Shown: positions 16,064 through 24,755 of the stretch, piece after piece
Position numbering within the stretch: the stretch's first letter is position 1
Layout: each line of letters begins with the position of its first letter
From: Dysosmobacter sp.
GTDB lineage: Bacteria; Bacillota; Clostridia; Oscillospirales; Oscillospiraceae
Assembly (NCBI GenBank): GCA_026169195.1
Contig: JAPFEH010000006.1
Coordinates: 23,243 to 87,242, forward strand
DNA: 64,000 bases
Reading direction: 5' to 3'
Program-made: the position numbers and the translations under genes
Notes under the pieces: model-generated
What the model was told of the DNA's origin: nothing
Databases searched by the model: none
Seen by the model: the letters and a program-made list of their open reading frames with translations, nothing else

Positions 16064-17428
16064 GTGAAAAAAGGATGGAAAAGTCTGGCGGCAGCAGGGC
16101 TGCTGCTGGAAATATTGATTCTGCTGTGCGGCTGCTCTGCGCCGCGGATCATTTTCAATCCGCAGGAGCTTTATGCCCTTCCGACCCTGCCGGAAAAATA
16201 TACGGATCTCAACATCCTCCTCAGCGAGATTCTGGACAGCGGAGCAGAGTATGCTGCACCGGCTTCCGGCACCAACACACAGCCGGTGCAGCTGGTGGAT
16301 TTGAATGGGGACGGCCAGGAGGAGGCGGTGGCGTTTTTCCGCAATCCCAATGAGGAGCGTCCCTTGAAGATTCACCTCTTTACCGCCGGAGAGGACAGCT
16401 ATGAGCATCTGGGCGTGATCGAGGGTACCGGAACGGGAATTTACAGTGTCGCCTACGAAGATCTGGACGGGGATGGTTATTTGGAGCTGATGGTGGGCTG
16501 GAAGGTGGCCGTGGACCAGCAGGTGCTGGAGGTATACAGCCTTCGTCCAAGCGGCATGGTAGGCTTGGTGCGGACCGACTATGTAAAGTACATCACGTTG
16601 GATCTGGATCTGGATCAAAGGAAGGAACTGGTGGCGATCCGCGCGGATGCGGAAGGCGGGGGCGTGGCAGATTATTACAGCTGGCAGGCGGATGGAACCC
16701 TCCTGAGCCAGTCCTCGGCCCGAATCTCTGTTTCTATGGCGGAGCTGAGCCAGCAGGGCCGTGTGACCGCAGGGATGCTGAAGGGAGAGATTCCGGCGCT
16801 GTTTGTCACCGGTGTCACGGAGGTCCCTCGGGCGATCACGGATATTCTGGCGGTGCGGAACGGAGAGTTGAGCAACATTGTGCTTTCTGAGGTAACGGGC
16901 GTCTCTTCGCAGATCGCCCCCTTCTGCACGCTCTATCCCGGTGATCTCAATGGTGACGGACTGACAGAGGTGCCGTGGCCCACCCGTCTTTTGTCGCTGG
17001 AAAATGAAGGGCTTTCCTACCAGCGGGTGGATTGGTACACCTATGACGGCGGCGGCAGCGGTGATGTGGTCCTGCGGACCTATCACAATCTGGAGGACCG
17101 GTGGTATTTCCGGCTGCCGGAGGAATGGGTGAACCGGATCTGGATCAGCCGGACCACCGCACCGGACGAGGCGGCTGTGACCTTTTACATTCTGGCGGGA
17201 GAGGGGGAGGAGGCTGCGCCCTTCCTGCGGATCACCGCCATCAGCGGCAGCAACCGGGATTACCGTGCGGTGCGGGGCAACCGGTTTGTGCTGAGCCGGC
17301 AGCCGGAGGTCATTTATACCGCGGAACTGCTGGATGCCAACGATAGCTGGGCGTACGGAGTGACGGCGGATCAGGTGCGGGGGGCGTTCAGCCTGACCGA
17401 CACAGATTGGGTCGCCGGAGACAACTGA
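16064..17428 (+). CDS. Lipoprotein with FG-GAP/VCBS-like DxNGDG repeats
   Basis: A 454-aa predicted lipoprotein: Lys-rich n-region, hydrophobic core and lipobox LCGC (Cys24). Calcium-binding-like motifs recur (DLNGDGQEEAV, DLDGDGYLELMVG, DLNGDGLTEV), as in FG-GAP/VCBS beta-propeller proteins. I chose GTG 16064 because the signal peptide begins there; the upstream ATG 16013 would place 17 odd residues before it. No promoter is convincing, though TATGAT near 16012 is possible. It lies 23 nt before the response regulator and may be co-transcribed with it, making it a candidate sensor partner for that system. Function is unknown. Confidence 0.8.
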   Translation: MKKGWKSLAAAGLLLEILILLCGCSAPRIIFNPQELYALPTLPEKYTDLNILLSEILDSGAEYAAPASGTNTQPVQLVDLNGDGQEEAVAFFRNPNEERPLKIHLFTAGEDSYEHLGVIEGTGTGIYSVAYEDLDGDGYLELMVGWKVAVDQQVLEVYSLRPSGMVGLVRTDYVKYITLDLDLDQRKELVAIRADAEGGGVADYYSWQADGTLLSQSSARISVSMAELSQQGRVTAGMLKGEIPALFVTGVTEVPRAITDILAVRNGELSNIVLSEVTGVSSQIAPFCTLYPGDLNGDGLTEVPWPTRLLSLENEGLSYQRVDWYTYDGGGSGDVVLRTYHNLEDRWYFRLPEEWVNRIWISRTTAPDEAAVTFYILAGEGEEAAPFLRITAISGSNRDYRAVRGNRFVLSRQPEVIYTAELLDANDSWAYGVTADQVRGAFSLTDTDWVAGDN

Positions 17429-17451
17429 CGGAAAAAGAAAGGATCTAGGCT

Positions 17452-18138
17452 GTGAAAAAAGTTTTGGTTTTGGAAGATGAATCCAGTATCCGCAGCTTTA
17501 TTGTGATCAACCTGCGCCGGGCAGGCTATGATGTCATTGAGGCGGAGACTGGCGAGGAAGCGCTGGAACGGCTCAAAGAGCATCCCAATACCAAGGTGGC
17601 GCTGCTGGACATTATGCTGCCGGGGATCGACGGCTTTGAGGTCTGCCGCCGCATCCGTGCCACCAATACAAAAATCGGCATCATCATGCTGACTGCGCGC
17701 TCGCAGGAGATGGACAAGGTGACGGGACTGATGACCGGCGCCGATGACTATGTGACCAAGCCCTTTTCTCCTGCGGAGCTGACTGCCCGGGTGGACGCGC
17801 TGTTCCGCCGCGCCGGCGGAGAGGATCCGGTTCAGACCGGGGAGATCCGGCAGGATCCCTTCCTGCTGAACACCCGGAACCGGACGCTGGAAAAAGACGG
17901 TCAGCGGATCAAACTGACGCAGGTGGAATACTCCATCATGCGGGTATTTATGGAGAATCCGGGGAAAGCCCTCTCACGGGAGGAAATTCTGGATAGAGTC
18001 TGGGGCAGGGACTACTTCGGGGAACTGAAGATCGTGGATGTCAACATCCGGCGCCTGCGGCTGAAAATCGAGGACAATGTGCAGAATCCGGTATATATCA
18101 CCACGGTTTGGGGATACGGATATAAGTGGGGATTTTGA
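17452..18138 (+). CDS. OmpR/PhoB-family response regulator
   Basis: A 228-aa two-domain regulator. The receiver domain has the acidic pocket E8-D9-E10, phosphoacceptor D53 (LLDIMLPG), switch T81 and K103 (VTKPFSP). The C-terminal winged helix carries LTQVEYSIMRVFMENPG...SREEILDRVWG and ends YITTVWGYGYKW, the DNA-binding hallmark of OmpR/PhoB regulators. The start is GTG 17452 with AAAGGATC. Its stop lies inside the next gene (EcsC), and the cognate kinase follows that. Target genes cannot be predicted; the PhoP/YycF-type class is common in wall and phosphate control. Confidence 0.95.
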   Translation: MKKVLVLEDESSIRSFIVINLRRAGYDVIEAETGEEALERLKEHPNTKVALLDIMLPGIDGFEVCRRIRATNTKIGIIMLTARSQEMDKVTGLMTGADDYVTKPFSPAELTARVDALFRRAGGEDPVQTGEIRQDPFLLNTRNRTLEKDGQRIKLTQVEYSIMRVFMENPGKALSREEILDRVWGRDYFGELKIVDVNIRRLRLKIEDNVQNPVYITTVWGYGYKWGF

Positions 18139-18911
18139 GAAGACGAACGCCGTGGGAACAGGAATTCCGGGCGGCGTGGAAAGAAGAACAGCGGTTTTTG
18201 AAGCAGTATGAAGTGCAGAAGGAAACGCTGTTGGAGCAGAAAGCAGTGGAACTTGCCCCTGAGAAGCTGACGGAGCTGTTGCATACCGGCTTTGAAAAAG
18301 CCTTCACCATGCTTTATGAAAAGGGAGCAGGTCAGGGCGGACTGGCAAAGCGGCGGGAGACCTACCGGCTCCAGACCTATGCGGCAGAGCTGAGGGAAGA
18401 CCACAGGAATCTGCGGGCTTTCGCAAAAAGTGCCGGGCGGGCTGGCAGAAGGGATGTGCTGGTCTCCGGCGCCGCCGGTATCGGTATGGGATTTTTGGGG
18501 GTGGCGCTGCCGGACATTCCCCTGTTTGCCGCATTGACGCTCCGGAGTGTCTATGGCATCGGAGAGAGCTACGGCTTTTCCTGTCAGGAAGAAGCAGAGC
18601 GGCTTTATGCGCTGCGGATCATTGAGACGGCGCTTTCCTATGGAGCGGAGCTCCGGCAGGGAAACGCCCGGCTGGAGCGGTTTGAGCAGACCGGCGTCTG
18701 GCAGGAGGAGCCGGAGCGGGCGGAACAGCTGCACCGGACGGCACGGAATCTTTCCACGGCGCTGCTGTGCGGCAAGGCGCTTCAAAACATTCCTGTTGCC
18801 GGAGCTGTTGGAGGGGCGGGAGATGCAGTGTGCCTTCGCCGTATCCAGCGGTATGCGTGCATACGATACCGCAAACGATTTTTGCTCCGCCGGAAGCTGG
18901 CGGAGCGGTAG
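18126..18911 (+). CDS. EcsC family membrane-associated protein
   Basis: A 261-aa member of the EcsC family. It shows the N-terminal WEQEFRAAWKEEQ helix, a central amphipathic/hydrophobic segment (VSGAAGIGMGFLGVALPDIPLFAALTLRSVYGIGESYGF) and a helical C-terminus. EcsC accompanies the EcsAB ABC transporter in Bacillus, but here no EcsAB is present. GTG 18126 overlaps the response regulator end by 13 nt, and the kinase starts 15 nt later, so it is translated within a two-component operon. The molecular role of EcsC is not established; the context suggests an accessory in signalling. Confidence 0.85.
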   Translation: MGILRRRTPWEQEFRAAWKEEQRFLKQYEVQKETLLEQKAVELAPEKLTELLHTGFEKAFTMLYEKGAGQGGLAKRRETYRLQTYAAELREDHRNLRAFAKSAGRAGRRDVLVSGAAGIGMGFLGVALPDIPLFAALTLRSVYGIGESYGFSCQEEAERLYALRIIETALSYGAELRQGNARLERFEQTGVWQEEPERAEQLHRTARNLSTALLCGKALQNIPVAGAVGGAGDAVCLRRIQRYACIRYRKRFLLRRKLAER

Positions 18912-18926
18912 AAAGGAAGTGGGACC

Positions 18927-20372
18927 GTGGCCGGACAAGAAAAAGGGACGCTGGGGCCTCTGCGGCTGCGGGGACTTCGAAAGCGCTGGGTATTCAATAC
19001 GGTGATGCCGGTGTTTTTCCTGCTGGTGCTGCTGGTGCTGTCCGTATCCGTGGGAATCTCGAATTATTATTACGGTACAATGCTGGAGGGACTGGAGACC
19101 CGTGCCCAGACCATGGCCAGTTCCTTCAATGAGTATTTCATGAGCAACGGCTATGTCAGCTATATTCAAAAAGCGACTCAGACAGCGGAAAATTTTGAGG
19201 AGAAGGGCCGCATTGAACTGCAGTTTATCAACAGCAAGACCGGCCGTATTCAAATTTCCTCTTCCGGATTAACGGCGGGAACCGCTCCCGGAACGGAGGA
19301 TATCCATCAGGCCATTTCCACCAACCAGATGAAGCCCTTCCGCGGGCATGACCCGGAGACAGGGGAAGAGATCATGGCAGTATCCCATCCTCTGCTGTTC
19401 AACGGGCAGGTAGTGGGTGTCATGCGGTTCGTCACCTCTCTGCGGGAAGTGAACTCGCAAGTGATGCTGGTGGTGCTGTGCATCCTGCTGGTGGCATTTT
19501 TGTGTATGCTGCTGGTGGTGGTCACCAATCTGCTGTTCATCAATAATGTGGTGGAGCCGGTAGCCGTGGTGACGGAGGCAGCCAAGCGCATTGCTGCCGG
19601 CGGTTATGGCTTCCGCATTGAAAAGCAGTATACCGACGAGCTTGGAGAACTGGTGGAGAACATCAACGAGATGTCCATGCAGATCAGCCGGAACGAGAAG
19701 ATGAAGTCGGAATTTATCTCTTCGGTGTCCCACGAACTGCGCACGCCCCTGACCGCCATCAATGGATGGGGCGAGACGATTCTGGAGGACCCCACGGGAG
19801 ATCCGGTGCAGCTGCGCCGCGGGATCCGGATCATTCTCAACGAATCGAGGCGGCTTTCCAACATGGTGGAGGAGCTGCTGGACTTTTCCAAAATGGAGGA
19901 CGGCCGGTTCACGCTGCATATTGAAGAGACGGATCTGCAGGCAGAATTGGAGGATGCCATTTTTACCTATCGGGAGCTGTTCCGGCAGGAGGGCATCGAG
20001 CTTTCCTACGAGGCGGGGGACGTGCTCCTGCCGCCCATTCTGGGAGATCCGGAGCGGCTCAAGCAGGTCTTTTGCAATGTGCTGGATAATGCCGCCAAGC
20101 ATGGCGGCGCGGGAAAGCGCATTGTGGTGTCCATCGCAGCGGAGGGGCAGGAGCAGGTGATCCGGGTCCGGGACTACGGCCCCGGCATCCCGGAGGCGGA
20201 GCTGCCTTACGTGAAGCAGAAATTCTATAAAGGAACGTCGAAAGCCCGGGGCAGCGGTATCGGGCTGGCGGTGTGCGACGAGATCATCCGTCTGCATGGC
20301 GGCGTGTTTGAAATCGGAAACGCACAGGGCGGCGGCGCGGAGGTCACCATCCGCCTGCCGGCAGAAAAATAA
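18927..20372 (+). CDS. Membrane sensor histidine kinase
   Basis: A 481-aa HisKA-type kinase. Two transmembrane helices (about 22-46 and 178-204) flank a 130-residue extracytoplasmic sensor. HAMP (205-257), HisKA with H269 in SSVSHELRTPLTAI, and HATPase_c with N box NVLDNAAKHGG, DYGPGIPE and GSGIGLAVC follow. The start is GTG 18927 with GAAAGGAAG. It is the obvious partner of the OmpR-type regulator two genes upstream. The signal is unknown; the extracytoplasmic domain has no motif I recognise. Confidence 0.94.
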   Translation: MAGQEKGTLGPLRLRGLRKRWVFNTVMPVFFLLVLLVLSVSVGISNYYYGTMLEGLETRAQTMASSFNEYFMSNGYVSYIQKATQTAENFEEKGRIELQFINSKTGRIQISSSGLTAGTAPGTEDIHQAISTNQMKPFRGHDPETGEEIMAVSHPLLFNGQVVGVMRFVTSLREVNSQVMLVVLCILLVAFLCMLLVVVTNLLFINNVVEPVAVVTEAAKRIAAGGYGFRIEKQYTDELGELVENINEMSMQISRNEKMKSEFISSVSHELRTPLTAINGWGETILEDPTGDPVQLRRGIRIILNESRRLSNMVEELLDFSKMEDGRFTLHIEETDLQAELEDAIFTYRELFRQEGIELSYEAGDVLLPPILGDPERLKQVFCNVLDNAAKHGGAGKRIVVSIAAEGQEQVIRVRDYGPGIPEAELPYVKQKFYKGTSKARGSGIGLAVCDEIIRLHGGVFEIGNAQGGGAEVTIRLPAEK

Positions 20373-20389
20373 AAAATTGGAACAGATGT

Positions 20390-20418
20390 TTGATTTTCAA
20401 AATCCGCTGTGCTATACT
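20390..20418 (+). promoter_or_regulatory. Promoter of the DUF1385-prmC genes
   Basis: TTGATT, 17-bp spacer, TATACT, 18 nt after the kinase stop and 64 nt before the DUF1385 ATG. It separates the signalling operon from the next unit. Confidence 0.7.
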
Positions 20419-20481
20419 GGAACCGTCTGAAGGGGGCGTGTTCAGTCCGGCGGAAATCGGAGACACAAGAAAGGGATTTTC

Positions 20482-21456
20482 ATGGCAGAAGAACAAAAAT
20501 CCTGCGCCTTCCGCACCAGCATCGGCGGGCAGGCGCTGATCGAAGGCGTGATGATGCGCGGTCCGGAGAAACAGGCCATCGTGGTGAGGGATCAAACGGG
20601 CCAACTGGTGGAGAAGGTAGAGGACTTGAAATTCATCAAGGACCGCTATCCTGTTTTGGGCTGGCCGCTGGTGCGGGGTACGGTCAATTTTCTGGGGGCA
20701 ATGGTCAACGGCGTCAAGGCCTTGATGTATTCCGCGGATTTTTATCCGGAAGAAGAGGCTGCCCGGCCCTCCCGGTTTGAGCAATGGCTGGAGCGGCATC
20801 TTTCCAGCAAAAAGCTGGAGCAGGCAATTGTGGCGTTTGCCGTATTGCTGGGCGTGGGATTGAGCCTGCTGCTCTTTATGGTGCTGCCAACGCTCATTAC
20901 CGGCGGCATTCTGCACTTTTTCCCCGGGTTTCCCATGTGGGGTCGGAATCTGACAGAGGGTATTTTGAAGGTCGCGATTTTCCTGCTGTACCTGATTTTC
21001 TGCTCCCGACAGAAGGATATTTACCGGGTCTTTCAGTATCACGGGGCAGAACACAAGACGATTTTCTGCTACGAGGCGGGACTGCCGCTAACGGTGGAAA
21101 ATGTCCGGATCCAGCCCAGACATCATCCCCGCTGCGGAACCAGCTTTTTGTTTGTGGTGATTTTTGTGTCCATTTTGATCTCCAGCGTGGTGTTTGGCAT
21201 CTGGCCGGTCACCAATGTGTGGCTGCGGACGCTGATCCATTTGCTGCTGCTGCCGCTGATCGTGGGCGTCACCTACGAATTCAACCGCTGGGTGGGCCGC
21301 CATGTGCAGGACAGCCGCCTTGCCAGAATCCTGACGGCTCCCGGCATGTGGATGCAGAATTTTACCACCAACGAACCGGACGATGGCATGATGGAATGCG
21401 CCATCCGGTCTCTGGAGCTGGTACTGCCCAGCGAAAAGGGAAAAGACGCGTGGTGA
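20482..21456 (+). CDS. yqhQ: DUF1385 membrane protein (YqhQ-like)
   Basis: A 324-aa polytopic membrane protein of the DUF1385/YqhQ family. It has the signature GGQALIEGVMMRGP (about 15-28), four hydrophobic segments (LGVGLSLLLFMVLPTLITGG; LKVAIFLLYLIFCS; FLFVVIFVSILISSVVFG; LIHLLLLPLIVGVTYEF), and the conserved YHGAEHK and RHHPRCGTSF motifs whose His and Cys may bind a metal. In many Clostridia it precedes prmC and prfA; here prmC follows, 108 nt away. The biochemical role is unknown. Confidence 0.92.
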   Translation: MAEEQKSCAFRTSIGGQALIEGVMMRGPEKQAIVVRDQTGQLVEKVEDLKFIKDRYPVLGWPLVRGTVNFLGAMVNGVKALMYSADFYPEEEAARPSRFEQWLERHLSSKKLEQAIVAFAVLLGVGLSLLLFMVLPTLITGGILHFFPGFPMWGRNLTEGILKVAIFLLYLIFCSRQKDIYRVFQYHGAEHKTIFCYEAGLPLTVENVRIQPRHHPRCGTSFLFVVIFVSILISSVVFGIWPVTNVWLRTLIHLLLLPLIVGVTYEFNRWVGRHVQDSRLARILTAPGMWMQNFTTNEPDDGMMECAIRSLELVLPSEKGKDAW

Positions 21457-21564
21457 CGGAGGGCGGGCTGCCCTCTCGGGCTGCTGCGCCGGAGGTTCCG
21501 GATTGCCGGAAAAACGGCTTCGGTGAACCGGAAAATCGGAGAAAAATCAATACGGAGCGTATCT

Positions 21565-22431
21565 ATGGCTATTACATATAACGATTTGTATTTAGATATT
21601 CGCCGGCAGCTGCGCCAAAGCGGCATTGAAGCCGCCACGCTGGAGGCGCGGGAGATGGTGTGCAGCGCCGTTGGAAAAAGCAGGGAGGAACTTGCGCGGG
21701 ACGGCAGGCTGTATGCGTCTCCGGAGCTGGAGCGGCGTGCCCGGGAGTTGACGGCGCGGCGTCTGGCGGGAGAACCGGTGGCCTATCTCATTGGAGAATG
21801 GGAGTTTTACGGTCTGCCGCTGGATATTACCCGGGACGTGCTGATCCCCCGTCCGGATACGGAGGTGCTGGTGGAACAGGCTGTGGCCTACTGCGACATT
21901 CTGCCGGAGTGCCGGATTTTGGATCTGTGCGCCGGCAGCGGCTGCATCGGACTGGCTATGGCATCTCAGCTGCCCCGCTGCCGCGTGGTATTGGGGGAGT
22001 ATTCGGACGCTGCACTGCGGGTCTGCCGCCAGAATATCCGCCGCAACAGCCTGTCCGGAAGGGTGATTTCCATACAGGCAGATGCCAGAAACCTGCCGGA
22101 TCAGACGCTGGGGGAATTTGACTGCATCGTTTCGAACCCGCCCTATATTCCGCGGGAGGATATCGGGGGGCTGGATGTGTCCGTGAAGGACTATGAGCCG
22201 CATCTGGCGCTGGACGGCGGAGAGGACGGTTTGGATTTTTACCGCTCGATTTCCGAAAAATGGAAAACAGCCCTGCGTCCGGGCGGACGGCTTTATTTTG
22301 AAGTGGGGATCGGACAGGCCGACAGCGTGCTGCGATTGATGCGCGCGCAAGGCTTTGGGGATATTCAGGTGATCAAAGACCACCATGATATTCCGCGCGT
22401 GGTCTTCGGCACCTTGTATACGGAGATCTAA
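21565..22431 (+). CDS. prmC: Release factor glutamine methyltransferase PrmC
   Basis: A 288-aa class I SAM methyltransferase that N5-methylates the GGQ glutamine of RF1 and RF2, needed for efficient termination. The SAM loop is DLCAGSGCIGLA (about 120-131) and the glutamine-binding NPPY is at 191-194 (SNPPYIPRED). The N-terminal helical domain is intact. I chose ATG 21565 (GGAG 9 nt upstream; starts MAITYNDLYLDIRRQL); the track start adds 14 poorly matching residues. prfA, its usual neighbour, is absent here; recA follows. Confidence 0.95.
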   Translation: MAITYNDLYLDIRRQLRQSGIEAATLEAREMVCSAVGKSREELARDGRLYASPELERRARELTARRLAGEPVAYLIGEWEFYGLPLDITRDVLIPRPDTEVLVEQAVAYCDILPECRILDLCAGSGCIGLAMASQLPRCRVVLGEYSDAALRVCRQNIRRNSLSGRVISIQADARNLPDQTLGEFDCIVSNPPYIPREDIGGLDVSVKDYEPHLALDGGEDGLDFYRSISEKWKTALRPGGRLYFEVGIGQADSVLRLMRAQGFGDIQVIKDHHDIPRVVFGTLYTEI

Positions 22432-22499
22432 GAGCGGAGCGTCCTGCCGGTTTTTGAAGAGATCCGGGAAACGAGATCGAGATTTAGGAGGAGAACATT

Positions 22500-23621
22500 A
22501 TGGCAAAAGAGAAAGCACCGGTGCCTGCCGCGGCGCCCGCCAACGATAAAAAGCAGGCCATCAACACGGCGATGGCTCAGATTGAAAAGATGTACGGCAA
22601 AGGCTCCATCATGCGGCTGGGAGACCAGACCGATTTGTCGGTGGACTACATTCCCACCGGCTCTTTGGCGCTGGATGTGGCGCTGGGGATCGGCGGACTG
22701 CCCAAGGGGCGCATCATCGAGATCTATGGGCCGGAATCCTCCGGCAAGACGACGCTGGCGCTCCATGTGGTGGCGGAAGCCCAGAAAAAGGGCGGCGAAG
22801 TCGCCTTTGTGGATGCGGAGCACGCTTTGGATCCCACCTATGCCCGGGCGCTGGGCGTTCGGGTGGAGGATATGCTGATCGCGCAGCCGGATACCGGCGA
22901 GCAGGCGCTGGAGATCACAGAGGCGCTGGTGCGGTCCGGCGCCATTGATGTGATTGTGGTGGACTCCGTAGCGGCGCTGGTTCCCCGGGCAGAGATCGAG
23001 GGCGAGATGGGCGACAGCTATGTGGGCCTGCACGCCCGTCTGATGAGTCAGGCGCTCCGGAAGCTTACCGGCGCCATCGGAAAGACCAACACCATTGTCA
23101 TCTTCATCAACCAGCTGCGGGAAAAGGTGGGCGTCATGTACGGCAATCCGGAGGTCACCACCGGCGGCCGCGCGCTGAAATTTTACGCATCCGTCCGCAT
23201 TGACGTGCGCCGCATCGAGGCGCTGAAAAACGGCAGCGAGGTGGTGGGAAACCGTACCCGTGCCAAAGTGGTGAAAAACAAGGTGGCGCCCCCCTTCCGG
23301 GAGGCGGAGTTCGACATTATGTATGGCGAAGGAATTGCCCATGAGGGGGAGCTGCTGGATCTGGGCGTGAAGCTGGATCTGGTGCAGAAGGCCGGCTCAT
23401 GGTTTTCCATGGGGGAGACCCGCATCGGACAGGGACGGGACGCCGCCAAGCGGTACCTGCAGGAGAACCCTGAGATCGCGGAACAGCTGGAGGCGGACAT
23501 CCGCGCCAATTTTGATAAGCTGATGACCGGTCAGGCGCGCATTGCCGCCGCCAAGGCCGCCGGAAAGACTGCCGGTAAGGCAGTGGATGTCAGCGCTGAC
23601 GATTTTAAGGATGAGGATTGA
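22500..23621 (+). CDS. recA: Recombinase RecA
   Basis: A 373-aa strand-exchange ATPase. Walker A is GPESSGKTT (77-85), Walker [12 protein letters not shown], and the DNA-binding loop L2 lies within [20 protein letters not shown]-type sequence. An Ala/Pro-rich N-terminal extension of about 10 residues and an Ala/Lys-rich tail ending DFKDED are present. The RBS is TAGGAGGAG. No Gram-positive LexA box (GAACN4GTTC) is visible in the 68-nt upstream gap. It overlaps recX by 11 nt, so inhibitor and recombinase are translated together. Confidence 0.97.
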   Translation: MAKEKAPVPAAAPANDKKQAINTAMAQIEKMYGKGSIMRLGDQTDLSVDYIPTGSLALDVALGIGGLPKGRIIEIYGPESSGKTTLALHVVAEAQKKGGEVAFVDAEHALDPTYARALGVRVEDMLIAQPDTGEQALEITEALVRSGAIDVIVVDSVAALVPRAEIEGEMGDSYVGLHARLMSQALRKLTGAIGKTNTIVIFINQLREKVGVMYGNPEVTTGGRALKFYASVRIDVRRIEALKNGSEVVGNRTRAKVVKNKVAPPFREAEFDIMYGEGIAHEGELLDLGVKLDLVQKAGSWFSMGETRIGQGRDAAKRYLQENPEIAEQLEADIRANFDKLMTGQARIAAAKAAGKTAGKAVDVSADDFKDED

Positions 23622-24231
23622 GCGCATCGAGGCGTCCAAGCACAGGCGGGGGCGGGTGCTGGTCTTTTTGGAGGACGGGACCTGCCTGAAGGTCACGGAG
23701 CAGGAATTGCTGGATTTCGGTCTGCGGGCCGGAGACCGGCTGGACGATGAAGCTTTGGAGCGGCTGCGGGCGGCTTCCGGGGTTTCCAATGTGAAAGCGG
23801 CGGCGGCGGATCTGATCGGCAAGCGGGCCATGAGCCGGCGGACACTGGAGAAAAAGCTGAAGGAGAAAGGCGCCTCCGAAGCGGAGGCGCGCTATGCCGC
23901 GGAATGGCTGGAAGCCATCGGAGCGCTCAATGATGCCGAGTATGCGGCGCTGCTGGTGCGGCATTACAGTGACATGGGCTATGGGCCTGCCCGAGTGCGG
24001 GAAAAGCTCTATGAAAAAGGTGTTCCCCGAGAGCTGTGGGAGGGTGCGCTGGAAACCATGCCGGAAAACGGCGGGCAGATCGACCGGTTTTTACAGGGAA
24101 AGCTGCGGGGCCGGATTCCGGAGGAACGGGAGAAAAAGCGATTGACCGATGCCCTTCTGCGTCGGGGCTATCCTTGGAGCGATGTGAAGGCGGCATGGAG
24201 CCGTCTGGGGACGGAGCTTTCAGAGGAATAG
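23611..24231 (+). CDS. recX: Regulatory protein RecX
   Basis: A 206-aa helical protein that modulates RecA filament growth. It contains the repeated three-helix modules with motifs such as [37 protein letters not shown] and [13 protein letters not shown] chose ATG 23611, inside the recA end (11-nt overlap), because the sequence [23 protein letters not shown] begins the standard fold; the track start lies in another frame of recA. The recA-recX order is a classic operon. Confidence 0.9.
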   Translation: MRIERIEASKHRRGRVLVFLEDGTCLKVTEQELLDFGLRAGDRLDDEALERLRAASGVSNVKAAAADLIGKRAMSRRTLEKKLKEKGASEAEARYAAEWLEAIGALNDAEYAALLVRHYSDMGYGPARVREKLYEKGVPRELWEGALETMPENGGQIDRFLQGKLRGRIPEEREKKRLTDALLRRGYPWSDVKAAWSRLGTELSEE

Positions 24232-24274
24232 GAATTGCGTCCAAAGGATGTAAGGGGGCGGTTCTACGGAGAAC

Positions 24275-24640
24275 GTGAAGAAGACTCTGCGGGTCGTCAT
24301 TCCGGTTCTGGCCGGAATGGTTCTGGCGCTGCTGCTCTGGAGTCTCAGCCCCGGACCGGAGCGGCTGGCTCAGATTACGGCGGAACGCTATGCGGAGCGG
24401 TATGCCGCTGACTACCGCTACCATGCCCTTGTGATGGAGGGGGAGGTCCACCGCCGGATCGGAGCGTTTTCCCTGCGGCATCCATCATGGACCGTAGGGC
24501 TGTTCCGAGAGGAGGATCCGATGCGTCAGGGCCGTGTCCTCCGGCTGGAGATCTCCGGCGGGAGCTTCCCCGTCAAGGTGACCAAGGCCGGCTGGTGGAC
24601 GGCAGAGGAGGGCTGTGCGGGGGCGCTGCCGTGCCCCTGA
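24275..24640 (+). CDS. Small exported/membrane-anchored protein, likely frameshifted
   Basis: A 121-aa product from GTG 24275 (ACGGAG 4 nt upstream). An N-terminal helix (VVIPVLAGMVLALLLW) is a signal anchor, followed by a soluble region. The frame ends abruptly in GALPCP. A second frame then continues with natural-looking sequence (WITVRSALRFRELTGHWPDL) to a stop at 24757-24759 that overlaps the rimO TTG start. The whole 24275-24759 span is 485 nt, one base short of 162 codons, so a one-base loss near the G5 run at 24619-24623 is likely. No family recognised. Confidence 0.6.
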   Translation: MKKTLRVVIPVLAGMVLALLLWSLSPGPERLAQITAERYAERYAADYRYHALVMEGEVHRRIGAFSLRHPSWTVGLFREEDPMRQGRVLRLEISGGSFPVKVTKAGWWTAEEGCAGALPCP

Positions 24641-24755
24641 GCTGCTGGATCACCGTGCGGTCCGCACTGCGGTTTCGGGAGCTGACCGGTCATTGGCCGG
24701 ACCTGCGCCGGTGGGATCCGGACGCTTACCATATCAAAAAAGAGGAGAAAGAGCC

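Noticed and set aside
22432-22499. LexA (SOS) box upstream of recA
   Set aside because: No GAAC-N4-GTTC or close variant in the 68-nt gap; a promoter further upstream remains possible.
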